Source of the DNA: a virus
Direction: 5' to 3' (one strand)
Virus record (IMG/VR): IMGVR_UViG_3300042922_000909
Span: 1-46,965 of that record
DNA: 46,965 bases
A program made the position numbers and the translations under genes. Positions 14,744-23,265 of this stretch are shown here, piece after piece. Positions within the stretch are counted from its first letter, which is position 1, and each line of letters opens with the position of its first letter. Under the pieces are notes generated by a model, which did not search any database, was not told the origin of the DNA, and saw nothing but the letters and a program-made list of their open reading frames with translations.

Positions 14744-15520
14744 ATGAGTGCCGTGTCTTCCCACGCCGCAATAAGCGGCGAGACGTTCGTTATTTCTGAA
14801 AGTGAGAAGCAAAAGCGCGATGAACTGCGCATGAGACGCGCCGAGCGGATTGCGCCGGCTGCGAGAGCCGAAGCCAAAGCCATCAAAAAGCAAAAGGCCC
14901 GCATTGCCGCCCGCCAGTCCATCGGGAAAGCCTGGGACGGCAAGGCCGACAACGACAACGTGAACTGGCCGCTAGTGAAGGCACTCTTCGCCGAAGGCAA
15001 CCACGATCTCGTGAAGTACGCGATCCGCTATCGGCAGATTGAGGCCAGTGCGACGAGCGATGCGCAGCTAACCGGCACGACGCCAACGGAAGGCGATTAT
15101 CTCGTCGTGGCGCACGAAACGTCATACAACGGCAAGGGCGAGCTCGTTTTTGGGAAAGTGCGGCGCTCTCTCTCGGCAGAGGCTATCGGCGACATCCCGC
15201 CGCGTCAGGCGAGCCGAACGGGCGAAACCATCATGCACCCATCCGCGCCCGTGGCGAAGAAATGGAGCGGCGACGCGAAGGTCAACAACATGATCGACGA
15301 TAAGCGCCTCTTGGCGCGGCTTCGCTGGCGGCTTGGTGTCATCGTGGAGCCGTTCGAGGAACTCGTGTTGCACGGGAAGACCTACGAAGCGGTCGGGCGC
15401 CTCATGGGAATCGGCAACCACGCGGGGGCAAAAGGCGCGGCCTGCGCAATGGCTCACCTTGGACTTATTGCAGTCCGGGACGAACTCGGTGAACTGCGTC
15501 GGGAGGATCTGGCGGCCTAG
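14744..15520 (+). CDS. Hypothetical protein with basic helical N-terminus (258 aa)
   Basis: ATG 14744 follows GTGGAG at a wide spacer. An upstream in-frame extension of 29 codons looks non-coding. Residues 15-60 form a strongly charged helix rich in Lys, Arg and Glu. The C-terminal part (WRLGVIVEPFEELVLHGKTYEAVGRL... and a following MGIGNHAGAK) looks like a helix-turn-helix. It is the last gene before a terminator and before the late region, so a late transcription regulator is conceivable. I do not recognise the family. Confidence 0.6.
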   Translation: MSAVSSHAAISGETFVISESEKQKRDELRMRRAERIAPAARAEAKAIKKQKARIAARQSIGKAWDGKADNDNVNWPLVKALFAEGNHDLVKYAIRYRQIEASATSDAQLTGTTPTEGDYLVVAHETSYNGKGELVFGKVRRSLSAEAIGDIPPRQASRTGETIMHPSAPVAKKWSGDAKVNNMIDDKRLLARLRWRLGVIVEPFEELVLHGKTYEAVGRLMGIGNHAGAKGAACAMAHLGLIAVRDELGELRREDLAA

Positions 15521-15571
15521 CGTATACTCAGTTCGCCTCCAGCACCCCTATATATGAGAGATACAAGATTA

Positions 15572-15596
15572 GGTCGCCCCAACGGGCGGCCTTTTT
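15572..15596 (+). terminator. Intrinsic terminator at the end of the early region
   Basis: GGTCGCCC (15572-15579) pairs with GGGCGGCC (15584-15591, one G-U) across a CAAC loop and is followed by TTTTT. It lies about 50 bases after the preceding stop. Confidence 0.85.
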
Positions 15597-15817
15597 CGTT
15601 TGGGGTAGGTCTCGCAACGGGCACCGGGATTTCAAACCGGCCAGCCGCACGCAGTGCCCCAATCCCTTTCGTGCAAGCACTGGTGGCCTAGCATTAAATC
15701 CAGATAGCCAAAGGTTCACCGTATGGGGACCGGCTGCACGAAGCATTTTACTGGCGGGCTTGCCCGTTCAGTCACCCCGCAAGGGGTGCGGGTGTCCAAG
15801 GGCACTCGCCTAAACAC
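15597..15817. other. 220-base gap without a clear gene; two hairpins
   Basis: No frame with a ribosome site or coding bias is visible. CGGGC-TT-GCCCG (about 15755-15766) and CACCCC-GCAA-GGGGTG (15773-15788) are adjacent hairpins. They may belong to a leader or a processing site for the gene starting at 15818. Confidence 0.4.
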
Positions 15818-16069
15818 ATGGGGCACCGCATGGCACGCAAGCCCCGCCTTAAGCTCGTGAAAGCCTTCGGCACACCGGCGAGCGTCGTGGAGCTTCTGAC
15901 CGACGCCCTTGTGCGTGCCCAAGACGACGAGACGCTGGCGATTGCGCTCATTGAGGTTGTCCGCGAGGGCGACATTCTGAGAACCACCGCAGGCGACGAT
16001 CTCGGCTTCCGGCATCAGCTTTATGCGGGCTGCGGTTACGTGCAGCGTGATTTGGCGCCGGACGACTAG
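15818..16069 (+). CDS. Small hypothetical protein (83 aa)
   Basis: The ATG at 15818 or an in-frame ATG at 15830 could be used. Neither has a convincing ribosome site. The product is a compact helical protein (SVVELLTDALVRAQDDETLAIAL) without a known motif. It lies after the early terminator and converges on the minus-strand zinc-ribbon gene. Confidence 0.5.
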   Translation: MGHRMARKPRLKLVKAFGTPASVVELLTDALVRAQDDETLAIALIEVVREGDILRTTAGDDLGFRHQLYAGCGYVQRDLAPDD

Positions 16070-16093
16070 CCTGCACACTCTCGGCTGCTGATA

Positions 16094-16390
16094 CTATCTT
16101 GGAGGTCGAGTGAGCATGATTTTTCGCTCGTCTGTGTGACCACAGTCTTGGCACTTCCAAGTATCATAGCGATGCTCCATGACCCCGCCCCCCAGACGTC
16201 TGCCGGTTGTCTCGAGCCTCATTTCCAAGATTCCGCACTTGGGGCACGCCTCGCCAGGTGCTCTTGCTAACTTCTCTTCTAGGCTGGCCAATCGCTTTTC
16301 GAGTGCATCAACACGAGCGGGCACTTCGCCCAGCCGCTTCCAAACTGGAATGCGATCAAGCAGGTCAAGTAAGTCTTTTGTTCCGAACAT
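16094..16390 (-). CDS. Coiled-coil plus zinc-ribbon protein (98 aa)
   Basis: ATG 16390 on the minus strand follows GGGGGAG with a 6-base spacer. Residues about 25-45 form a short coiled coil (VDALEKRLASLEEKLA). CPKCG and CQDCG make a four-cysteine zinc ribbon in the second half. Similar short proteins occur in Rhizobiales genomes and prophages without known function. It is an isolated minus-strand gene between early and late regions, so it is probably read in lysogeny or from its own promoter. Confidence 0.7.
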   Translation of the reverse strand: MFGTKDLLDLLDRIPVWKRLGEVPARVDALEKRLASLEEKLARAPGEACPKCGILEMRLETTGRRLGGGVMEHRYDTWKCQDCGHTDERKIMLTRPPR

Positions 16391-16591
16391 AGTTGCTCCC
16401 CCTTAGCGCTGGGTTAGTTCCATCGCACATGGATAGTTGCCCTCGGAATCGCTGGTGAGTCAAAGCGATGATTTGAAAGTCTGCATTACCCCAACACCCT
16501 GGCGCGTTACTCTCCGTCCGCTGCCGGGCGTGCGCGGCGGGTTGAGCGCCCTCAATTGCTGCGCTCCCCGCCGCTTTCATATTTCGCCAAC

Positions 16592-16656
16592 GTTCCCAAG
16601 CGGGAACATATCGGCCATTCGACTCCCAAAGCGCTTAGTTGTTCCCGAACGGGAAC
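16592..16656. promoter_or_regulatory. Twin GTTCCC-N4-GGGAAC palindromes before the HNH/terminase block
   Basis: GTTCCC-AAGC-GGGAAC (16592-16607) and GTTCCC-GAAC-GGGAAC (16641-16656) are perfect 6+6 palindromes, 49 bases apart centre to centre, in the 280-base gap upstream of the late genes. They could be operators of a late promoter or terminase recognition sites of a cos region, which in HNH-plus-terminase phages usually lies here. No other feature is seen in 16391-16671. Confidence 0.5.
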
Positions 16657-16671
16657 GTGTCCGAGGCTCCC

Positions 16672-16743
16672 ATGCTGACCATCATCCTCGATCGCCTGCG
16701 CAAAGCATGCCGTCCCGCCGTCCCCACATGGTGCCCCGCATGA
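16672..16743 (+). CDS. Possible leader peptide (23 aa)
   Basis: The short frame MLTIILDRLRKACRPAVPTW... ends in a TGA that overlaps the ATG at 16740 (ATGA). It has no good ribosome site. It may be a translational coupler for the next gene rather than a functional protein. Confidence 0.3.
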   Translation: MLTIILDRLRKACRPAVPTWCPA

Positions 16744-16976
16744 CAGTAGCTCTTGCCGCCAGCCACTATCCCGGCATCACACCGCAGATCGTAAGGCGCC
16801 CTGATGGTGGTCTTGCCCTGCATGTGCTCAATCAACAGGTCGAGGGCATGACGGTGCTCGGCATCGGAAAGAACGAAGAGGGCAAGGTAGTGGCAAGCAT
16901 CGTGCTTGACGTATCAAAGGCCGTCTTCGGCGAGGCTGATGGCACGGTGCATCGAGCACCCAACCTGCGTGTCTAG
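16740..16976 (+). CDS. Small hypothetical late-region protein (78 aa)
   Basis: From ATG 16740 the frame encodes 78 aa with alternating beta-strand pattern (GGLALHVLNQQVEGMTVLGI and KVVASIVLDVSKAV). An upstream in-frame extension is low-complexity and rejected. The stop overlaps the HNH gene start by 8 bases. No family is recognised. Confidence 0.5.
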   Translation: MTVALAASHYPGITPQIVRRPDGGLALHVLNQQVEGMTVLGIGKNEEGKVVASIVLDVSKAVFGEADGTVHRAPNLRV

Positions 16977-17250
16977 GTCATGGCGCAAGTGGTATGGCAC
17001 GGCACGATGGCAGGGCATGCGCATTGCGCAGCTGACAGCTAGCCCGCTGTGTCGCTTCTGCATCGAGCGTGAAGTCGTTGAGGTGGCAACGGTCGTTGAC
17101 CACGAACGCCCACACAGGGGTGATGAGGTTCTGTTCTGGGATACGAACAACCTTCAATCGTTGTGTGCACCATGCCATGACGGCACGAAGAAGCGCATCG
17201 AGATGGGCAAGGACGTGGTGCGGTTCAGTGCTGATGGGTGGCCGGTGTAG
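16969..17250 (+). CDS. Phage HNH endonuclease
   Basis: The 93-aa protein starts from a GTG at 16969 (VSRSWRKWYGTARWQGMR). Two zinc-binding cysteine pairs (CRFC and CAPC) frame the ββα-metal core: VDHERPHRGD, then TNNLQSLCAPCHDGTKK. HNH proteins beside terminase genes in HK97-like phages assist cleavage at cos. Its position 100 bases before terS fits that role. An earlier start at 16906 would overlap the preceding gene by 71 bases and is less likely. Confidence 0.85.
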   Translation: MSRSWRKWYGTARWQGMRIAQLTASPLCRFCIEREVVEVATVVDHERPHRGDEVLFWDTNNLQSLCAPCHDGTKKRIEMGKDVVRFSADGWPV

Positions 17251-17351
17251 CCCACCCCCCCCTTCGATCTCTGGAGATCGGCGCGGCCCGTACCGCCGTC
17301 CCCCCATTCTGCACGCATCTGCAATTCGAAATATGACCCCTGAGGTGAACC

Positions 17352-17750
17352 ATGGCCAAGCCGAGGACCCCCTCGGCTAAGGCGAAAACCGAAGGCCGGG
17401 AAAAGATAAATCCGGGCCGCTTTGCGACCCGAAAAGAGCCGAAGGTTGACGGCGCGCTGGGCGCGCCTCCCGCTTGGCTCAAGGATCATGAGAAGAACAA
17501 AGCCCGCGTTGCGTGGGCGTTGTTCCAAACCGAGCTTCCCTGGCTCAACCAATCGCATCGCGCCCTCGTCGAGATGGCGAGCAACATCCGCGGCCGCATG
17601 ATGGCCGGGGAGGATGTCGGAATCCAAGCGATGAACCTCTTGCGTCAGTGCCTCGGCCAAATGGGAGCGACGCCGGCCGACGCCAGCAAGATCACGGTGC
17701 CAGATGACGGCGAAGAAGACCCCGACGAGGCGTTGTTCGCCAGGCACTAA
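17352..17750 (+). CDS. terS: Terminase small subunit, P27 family
   Basis: The 132-aa protein has a basic N-terminus (PSAKAKTEGREKINPGRF) and a helical C-terminal domain with NQSHRALVEMASNIRGRMMAG, characteristic of P27-type small terminases. It recognises the packaging site and passes DNA to TerL. ATG 17352 follows GAGGTG. It overlaps the large-subunit gene by 47 bases. Confidence 0.85.
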   Translation: MAKPRTPSAKAKTEGREKINPGRFATRKEPKVDGALGAPPAWLKDHEKNKARVAWALFQTELPWLNQSHRALVEMASNIRGRMMAGEDVGIQAMNLLRQCLGQMGATPADASKITVPDDGEEDPDEALFARH

Positions 17751-19599
17751 GACGCCGGCACAAGATAGGGTTTCAGCATATGCGCGGGATGTTATTGAGG
17801 GTCGCATTGTTGCTGGTCCTCACGTTCGGAATGCGTGCCGGCGGCACTTCGCGGACCTTGAGAACGGCGCCGAGCGCGGTCTATGGTTCGATGAAGACGC
17901 AGCCGCGCACGTCTTCCGGTTTTTCGAAAGCGGCCTGAAGCTCAGCGAAGGACAGTTTGAGGGCATCCCCTTCAAGCTCCACCCGAGCCAGGCGTTCAAA
18001 CTCGGCTCAATCTTCGGCTGGAAGCGCGGTGATGACACTCGCCGCTTTCGTCGCGTCTACATCGAAGAGGGCAAGGGTAACGGGAAGTCGCCTTTCGCCG
18101 GCGGCGTTGGGCTTTACGGACTGACGGCCGACGACGAGGCCGGCGCGCAGATTTACGCGGCGGGCGCCCGGAAGGAGCAAGCGGGCATTCTGTTCGCGGA
18201 CGCCGTGAAGATGGTTCGCAAGTCGCCGGCACTGTCCAAGCGCGTAAAGCCGTCCGGCGGCATGGGCAAGGAATACAACCTCGCGCACCACGTTTCGCAG
18301 TCATTTTTTCGGCCGATCTCGAAAGAAGCCGGCAAGACAGGCTCCGGCCCGCGTCCACACTTCGCGCTTTGCGACGAGGTGCACGAACACCCCGACCGAT
18401 CGACCATGGAAATGCTCGAGGCCGGGTTCAAGTTTCGACGGCAGCCTCTCTTGCTGATGATCACGAACTCGGGCAGCGACCGCAATTCGGTCTGTTGGGA
18501 AGAGCATCAACACGGGATTCGCGTCGCGGCCGGGACAATGACCCCGGACGACGAGTTTAGCTATGTCGGCGAGCCCGTCGACGACGGCACGTTCGCCTAT
18601 GTGTGTGCGCTCGACGAGGGAGACGACCCGCTTACAGATCCGTCGTGCTGGCCGAAGGCTAACCCGATGCTCGGCACGATCCTGACCGAGCAATACCTGG
18701 CTGGCGAAGTCAAAAAGGCCGGCGATATTCCCGGCAAGCTCAACGGCGTGTTGCGCTTGAACTTCTGCGTCTGGACTGACGCCGATCAAGCCTGGATGCC
18801 GCGCGCCACCATCGAAAAGGTGATGGCGGACTTCGAACCGGAGGCCGAACACGCGGGTAAGTCGGTCTTTCTCGGCGTCGACCTTTCGAGCGCCAAGGAC
18901 ATCACGGCCGTTGCGTGCGTTGTGCCCACCGGTTTCAAGGAATTGACGCGCCCCGATGGGGAAGTGGTCAACCTCCCGACGTTCGACGCATGGGTGGAGG
19001 CCTGGACGCCCGGCGACACGCTTCTGGCGCGCGCCAAGGCCGATAACGCGCCGTATGACGTGTGGGTGCGAGACGGGTGGTTGAACGCCCCTGAAGGCCC
19101 GCGCATTCGTTATGACTTCGTGGCCGCCCGTGTCGCACAGATTGCCGGGATCTTCGATATCCAGGCAATCGCCTATGACCGCTACGTTTACGACCGCTTC
19201 AAGACGGAAGTGGACGCCCTCGGCGTCGAGGTCGAGCACGTAGCGCACCCACAGGGCGGCAAGGTCCGGGCTAAGCCCGAGCCATCGCGCGTTGAGGCTG
19301 CGAAAGCGGCAAGGCAACCGGCCCCGCAAGGCCTCTGGATGCCGGGTTCGGTGCTTGAGTTCGAAAACGCGATCATCGACGGGCGGATTCGACTGCGCAG
19401 AAGTCCGGTTTTGATGACCGCTCTTATGGGCGCGACGTTTGATCACGACGCGCAGGAAAACCGCTGGTTCGTCAAGAATAAGGCAAGCGTCCGTATCGAC
19501 GCCGCGGTGGCTCTTGCAATGGCTATCGGCGCCGCGAATGACGCCCCGCCACCCCGCAAAAAGTCGTTCTGGCAGACGCTGGACCCCGAGAAGGTGTAA
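17704..19599 (+). CDS. terL: Terminase large subunit
   Basis: The 631-aa packaging motor has Walker A EGKGNGKS (122-129), Walker B ALCDE (221-225), and a C-terminal RNase-H-like nuclease beginning at GVDLSSAKD (about 395) with further acidic residues near IAYDRY. It is of the HK97/Terminase_1 group. It pumps DNA into the prohead and cuts the concatemer. The start at 17704 lies inside terS. A later start cannot be excluded because the first 20 residues are weakly conserved in kind. Confidence 0.95.
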   Translation: MTAKKTPTRRCSPGTKTPAQDRVSAYARDVIEGRIVAGPHVRNACRRHFADLENGAERGLWFDEDAAAHVFRFFESGLKLSEGQFEGIPFKLHPSQAFKLGSIFGWKRGDDTRRFRRVYIEEGKGNGKSPFAGGVGLYGLTADDEAGAQIYAAGARKEQAGILFADAVKMVRKSPALSKRVKPSGGMGKEYNLAHHVSQSFFRPISKEAGKTGSGPRPHFALCDEVHEHPDRSTMEMLEAGFKFRRQPLLLMITNSGSDRNSVCWEEHQHGIRVAAGTMTPDDEFSYVGEPVDDGTFAYVCALDEGDDPLTDPSCWPKANPMLGTILTEQYLAGEVKKAGDIPGKLNGVLRLNFCVWTDADQAWMPRATIEKVMADFEPEAEHAGKSVFLGVDLSSAKDITAVACVVPTGFKELTRPDGEVVNLPTFDAWVEAWTPGDTLLARAKADNAPYDVWVRDGWLNAPEGPRIRYDFVAARVAQIAGIFDIQAIAYDRYVYDRFKTEVDALGVEVEHVAHPQGGKVRAKPEPSRVEAAKAARQPAPQGLWMPGSVLEFENAIIDGRIRLRRSPVLMTALMGATFDHDAQENRWFVKNKASVRIDAAVALAMAIGAANDAPPPRKKSFWQTLDPEKV

Positions 19600-19602
19600 C
19601 CG

Positions 19603-20838
19603 ATGAGCCTATGGACCCGATTTTTTGGCGCAGAGCGCAAGAGTAGCGCGCTGGGCGCCGAAACTTTGGAACTCTTGCGCTCTCTCGGATACGCGCGCGA
19701 GTCCAAATCCGGCACTACCGTTACTTGGGATAGCGCGCTGGACGTTTCGACTGTCCTGGCGTGCGTGCGTGTGATCGCGGAGGGCATTGCGCAGGTTCCA
19801 ATTGAGATCCGGAGTGCACGACCGGACGGCGGGAGTGAACTTGCCGCAGATCATCCTCTGTTTAGCGTATTGGCGCGCAAGCCGAACGCCTGGCAAACGT
19901 CATTCGGGTTCCGCGAAACACTGATTTTCCACGTTGCTCTTGCCGGTAACGCATTTTTCTTCAAGAACGTGGTCGGCGGCAAACTCGTAGAGCTTATCCC
20001 GCTCCTTCCCGGCCACGTAACCGTCGAACGGCTTTCGTCTCTCGCCATTCGCTATCGCGTTCGGTCAGAAGTGGACGGCACCGAGCAAATCTTCCCGCAG
20101 GAGGCCATTTGGCACATCCGCGGGCCCTCGTGGAACACTTGGTCCGGCATGGACGCCACGAAGCGGGCGCGGGAGGCTATCGGCCTCGCTGTCGCGACGG
20201 AGGAATCGCAGGCGCTCCTGCACCGCAATGGCGCCAAGCCGAGCATGCTCTACTCGATCAACGAAAAACTCGACGAGGCGGGGTACAAGTCCCTTATCGG
20301 CTGGATCGAGTCGCACGTGAGCGGCGCGGCTGCTCACAAGCCGTTCGTTCTCGACGGCGGCGCGACCGCAACCCCTCTTACGATGACGGGCGTCGACGCG
20401 CAGCACCTCGAGACCCGCAAATTTCAGATTGAGGAGGTTTGCCGCCACTTCAAAGTGTTCCCCATGATGGTCGGACACAGCGACAAGACGGCAACCTTCG
20501 CCAGCGCCGAGGCTTTCTTCGACGCGCATATCAAACACACGATTCACCCCTGGTGCGAGCGCATCGAGAGCGCCATCAACGTCGATTTGATCGGCGGAGA
20601 CGGGACGGTTTTTGCCGAGTTTGACCTCGACGGGCTGCAGCGCGGCGCCTTCAAGGACCGCTATGAGGGCTACGCGAAGGCGTTGGGCTCGGGCGGTTCG
20701 CCTGCCTGGATGACGCAAGACGAAGTGCGCGCCAAGGAAAACCTCAACCCGATGGGCGGCGACGCGGCAAAGCTGCCGAAGCCCGTAGCACAGCCGGCGA
20801 AACCAACACTCACACCCGCCGAGGACGAAAAAGAATGA
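19603..20838 (+). CDS. Portal protein, HK97 family
   Basis: The 411-aa protein is of usual HK97-portal length. It has the conserved VLACVRVIAEGIAQVP segment, HIRGPS...SGMDATKRAREAIGLA, and the C-terminal EVCRHFKVFPMMVG and NPMGGD region. It forms the dodecameric DNA channel at one capsid vertex. It follows terL by 3 bases, and its stop overlaps the protease ATG (ATGA). Confidence 0.95.
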   Translation: MSLWTRFFGAERKSSALGAETLELLRSLGYARESKSGTTVTWDSALDVSTVLACVRVIAEGIAQVPIEIRSARPDGGSELAADHPLFSVLARKPNAWQTSFGFRETLIFHVALAGNAFFFKNVVGGKLVELIPLLPGHVTVERLSSLAIRYRVRSEVDGTEQIFPQEAIWHIRGPSWNTWSGMDATKRAREAIGLAVATEESQALLHRNGAKPSMLYSINEKLDEAGYKSLIGWIESHVSGAAAHKPFVLDGGATATPLTMTGVDAQHLETRKFQIEEVCRHFKVFPMMVGHSDKTATFASAEAFFDAHIKHTIHPWCERIESAINVDLIGGDGTVFAEFDLDGLQRGAFKDRYEGYAKALGSGGSPAWMTQDEVRAKENLNPMGGDAAKLPKPVAQPAKPTLTPAEDEKE

Positions 20839-21509
20839 CGATCGAACGACTCAGCTACGGGCTCGCCGAGGTAAAGATCGCCGCCGAGGGCGACATGACG
20901 TTCTCCGGTTACGGCGCGGTGTTCGGCAATATCGACAGCTACGGCGATGTGATCGCCAAGGGCGCCTTTGCCGACACCCTTGCCGCCGCACGCAAGGCAA
21001 ACCGCATGCCGGCGATGCTATCGCAGCACGGCGGGTTCCTAGGTGGCGATAATACGCCAATCGGCGTTTGGACCGAGATGCGGGAAGACGAAACCGGCCT
21101 GTTTGTCGAGGGCAAGCTCGCTGACACGCCCCGCGGCATAGAGGCGTACAAGCTTCTGAAGATGACGCCGCGCCCGGCCTATGACGGCCTGTCGATCGGG
21201 TTCCTCCCTAAAGAGTTTTCGCTGCGCACCCGGCCAGAAGAGCCCCGCCGCACGCTGAAGAAGGTCGATTTGTTCGAAGTGTCGCTTGTGACCATGCCGG
21301 CAAACGGCAAGGCGCGCGTGACGAGCGTCAAGAGCGCCGACGAGATCAAGACCATCCGAGAATTTGAGGAGTTCCTGCGGGATGCAGGTTTCTCCCGAGC
21401 CGCCGCAACGGCAATTTCCAGCGGCGGATTTAAGAACGCACCGGACCCGCGGGACGCGGACGTGGCGGAACTCACCGAGCGGTTTCGCTCACTTCGCCCA
21501 TCCTCCTAA
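20835..21509 (+). CDS. Prohead protease, HK97 family (U35)
   Basis: The 224-aa serine protease has His65 (SQHGG), Ser120 (DGLSIGF) and Glu148 (DLFEVSLV) in the herpes/HK97 protease order. It cleaves the delta domain of the capsid protein encoded next and then itself during maturation. It is coupled to the portal gene by ATGA. Confidence 0.95.
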   Translation: MTIERLSYGLAEVKIAAEGDMTFSGYGAVFGNIDSYGDVIAKGAFADTLAAARKANRMPAMLSQHGGFLGGDNTPIGVWTEMREDETGLFVEGKLADTPRGIEAYKLLKMTPRPAYDGLSIGFLPKEFSLRTRPEEPRRTLKKVDLFEVSLVTMPANGKARVTSVKSADEIKTIREFEEFLRDAGFSRAAATAISSGGFKNAPDPRDADVAELTERFRSLRPSS

Positions 21510-21530
21510 CACTTTCCGAAAGGAGTCCCC

Positions 21531-22814
21531 ATGGACCCGGAAATCAAAGCTCTACTCGACGAACAGGCCAAGACCTTCGAAGCCTTCAAGGCTGCGAATG
21601 ACAACGCACAGGCGGAAATCAAGAAGCTCGGCGCTGCCGACGTGGTGACTGCTGAGAAGGTCGAGAAGATCAACAAGGCGCTCGACGATGCGCAGGACGC
21701 CCTCAAGAAGCGCGCCGATGAGCTTGAAACCAAGCTGAATCGCTTTGCTCTTGCTGGTGGCTCCGCTGCCAACGACAACGAAGTCAAGGAAGCCGCGCAG
21801 TTTGCGGCCGAGCGTGGCATCGAAGTCGATGTCGAAGCGCTTCGCGCCTATAAGGCCGGCCTCAACGAATACATGCGCAAAGGCGAGGCCGCCAATCTCG
21901 ACCGCAAAACCATGCTGGTCGGCTCCGACCCGGACGGCGGTTACACCGTCACGCCTGACACGTCGGGCCGCATCGTCAAGAAGGTCTATGAAACCTCGCC
22001 GATGCGCCAGGTCGCCTCGGTTGTCGTGATCGGCACTGACCGGCTCGAGGGCATCAACGACCTCGGCGAGGGCGTGCTCGGCGGTTGGGTTGGTGAGACC
22101 TCCTCGCGTCCGAACACCGGCACCCCGCAACTCGGCAAGTGGGAGATCCCGGTTCACGAGATCTTTGCTTTCCCGAAGGCAACGCAGAAGCTCCTCGACG
22201 ACTCGTCCTTCGATATCGAGGGTTGGCTGGCCAACAAGGTTGCGGACAAGTACACCCGCACCGAGAACGCCGCCTACCTCAACGGCGACGGCGCCGGCAA
22301 GCCCCGCGGACTGCTCACCTACTCCACGGCCGCCACGGCAGATGACACCCGCGCATGGGGCACGTTTGAACACGTCGCCACTGGCACCTCGGGCGGATTC
22401 GGTGCGGCTACGGCGGGCACCGACAAGCTGATTGACCTCGTTTATCGGGTCAAGGCCGCTTATCGCCAGGGCGCGAAGTTCATGACGGCCCGTTCGACGA
22501 TCGGCGCTATCCGCAAGCTTAAGGACGGGCAGGGCAACTACCTCTGGCAGCCGAGCCTTCAGGCTCTCTCGGGCGGGACCGTTCTCGGCTTCGCAATCGT
22601 TGAGGCCGAAGACATGCCAGCTATGGGGGCTGACTCGCTCTCCATCGCATTCGGCGACTTCGCGGAAGCCTATCAGATCGTTGATCGCCAGGGCATTCGT
22701 GTCGTGCGTGATGCTCTGACCGACAAGCCGTATGTCGGGTTCTACAGCACGAAGCGCACGGGCGGCGCGGCTCTCAACTTCGAAGCCGTGAAATTCCTGA
22801 AGTTCTCGGCGTAA
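21531..22814 (+). CDS. Major capsid protein, HK97 gp5-like
   Basis: The 427-aa protein has an N-terminal coiled-coil delta (scaffolding) domain of about 115 residues. The HK97 fold follows, beginning near VGSDPDGGYTVTP (about 130) and continuing with RQVASVVVIGTDRLEG, AFPKATQKLLDDSSFDIEGWLA and LSIAFGDFAEAYQIVDR. The delta domain is presumably removed by the neighbouring protease. A strong terminator hairpin follows, as is common after capsid genes. Confidence 0.95.
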   Translation: MDPEIKALLDEQAKTFEAFKAANDNAQAEIKKLGAADVVTAEKVEKINKALDDAQDALKKRADELETKLNRFALAGGSAANDNEVKEAAQFAAERGIEVDVEALRAYKAGLNEYMRKGEAANLDRKTMLVGSDPDGGYTVTPDTSGRIVKKVYETSPMRQVASVVVIGTDRLEGINDLGEGVLGGWVGETSSRPNTGTPQLGKWEIPVHEIFAFPKATQKLLDDSSFDIEGWLANKVADKYTRTENAAYLNGDGAGKPRGLLTYSTAATADDTRAWGTFEHVATGTSGGFGAATAGTDKLIDLVYRVKAAYRQGAKFMTARSTIGAIRKLKDGQGNYLWQPSLQALSGGTVLGFAIVEAEDMPAMGADSLSIAFGDFAEAYQIVDRQGIRVVRDALTDKPYVGFYSTKRTGGAALNFEAVKFLKFSA

Positions 22815-22825
22815 TCGCAACCCTG

Positions 22826-22848
22826 GGGCGCCCTTCGGGGCGTCCTTT
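22826..22848 (+). terminator. Terminator hairpin after the capsid gene
   Basis: GGGCGCCC (22826-22833) pairs with GGGCGTCC (22838-22845, one G-U) around a TTCG tetraloop, followed by TTT. It probably lowers expression of downstream connector genes relative to capsid, or stabilises the capsid mRNA. Confidence 0.75.
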
Positions 22849-22871
22849 CTCACCTTTTGAAAGGAATCAGG

Positions 22872-23255
22872 ATGCGCGATAACGCTTCCGACATTGGCGT
22901 GGCGCTCATTGTAGCCCCCGCCGTTCTCACCGCCACGAACACCTCGGCTGCCGTCGACCTCCGGGACTTCGACGCTGCGACTCTTGTCATCAACACCGGC
23001 GTGATTGCCGGCGCTGGCAACTTCACCGCGAAGTTGCAGGAAAGCGACGCCTCGGGCAGCGGTTTCGCTGACGTTGCCGCCGCCAACCTCATCGGCACTC
23101 TTCCGGCCGTTCTGGAGGCCAGCACGGCCTATAAACAGGGTTACATCGGTGGCAAGCGCTATGTGCGATCCGTGATTACGCTCAACAGCGGCACGTCGAT
23201 TGCCGCTGGGGCCGTGATCGTCAAGTCGCACGCCGCACAGAAGCCCGTTGCTTAA
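22872..23255 (+). CDS. Small virion-associated protein (127 aa)
   Basis: ATG 22872 follows AAGGA. The protein is rich in beta strands (VDLRDFDAATLVINTG, GNFTAKLQESDASGSGF, YIGGKRYVRSVITL) and small residues. Proteins of this pattern directly after the major capsid gene occur in many siphophages of alphaproteobacteria and are likely head decoration or structural proteins. The exact role is not known. Confidence 0.65.
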   Translation: MRDNASDIGVALIVAPAVLTATNTSAAVDLRDFDAATLVINTGVIAGAGNFTAKLQESDASGSGFADVAAANLIGTLPAVLEASTAYKQGYIGGKRYVRSVITLNSGTSIAAGAVIVKSHAAQKPVA

Positions 23256-23265
23256 GGACTGACAC

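Noticed and set aside
18301-19446. Minus-strand open frame opposite terL (381 codons)
   Set aside because: Shadow; the opposite frame has all terminase motifs.
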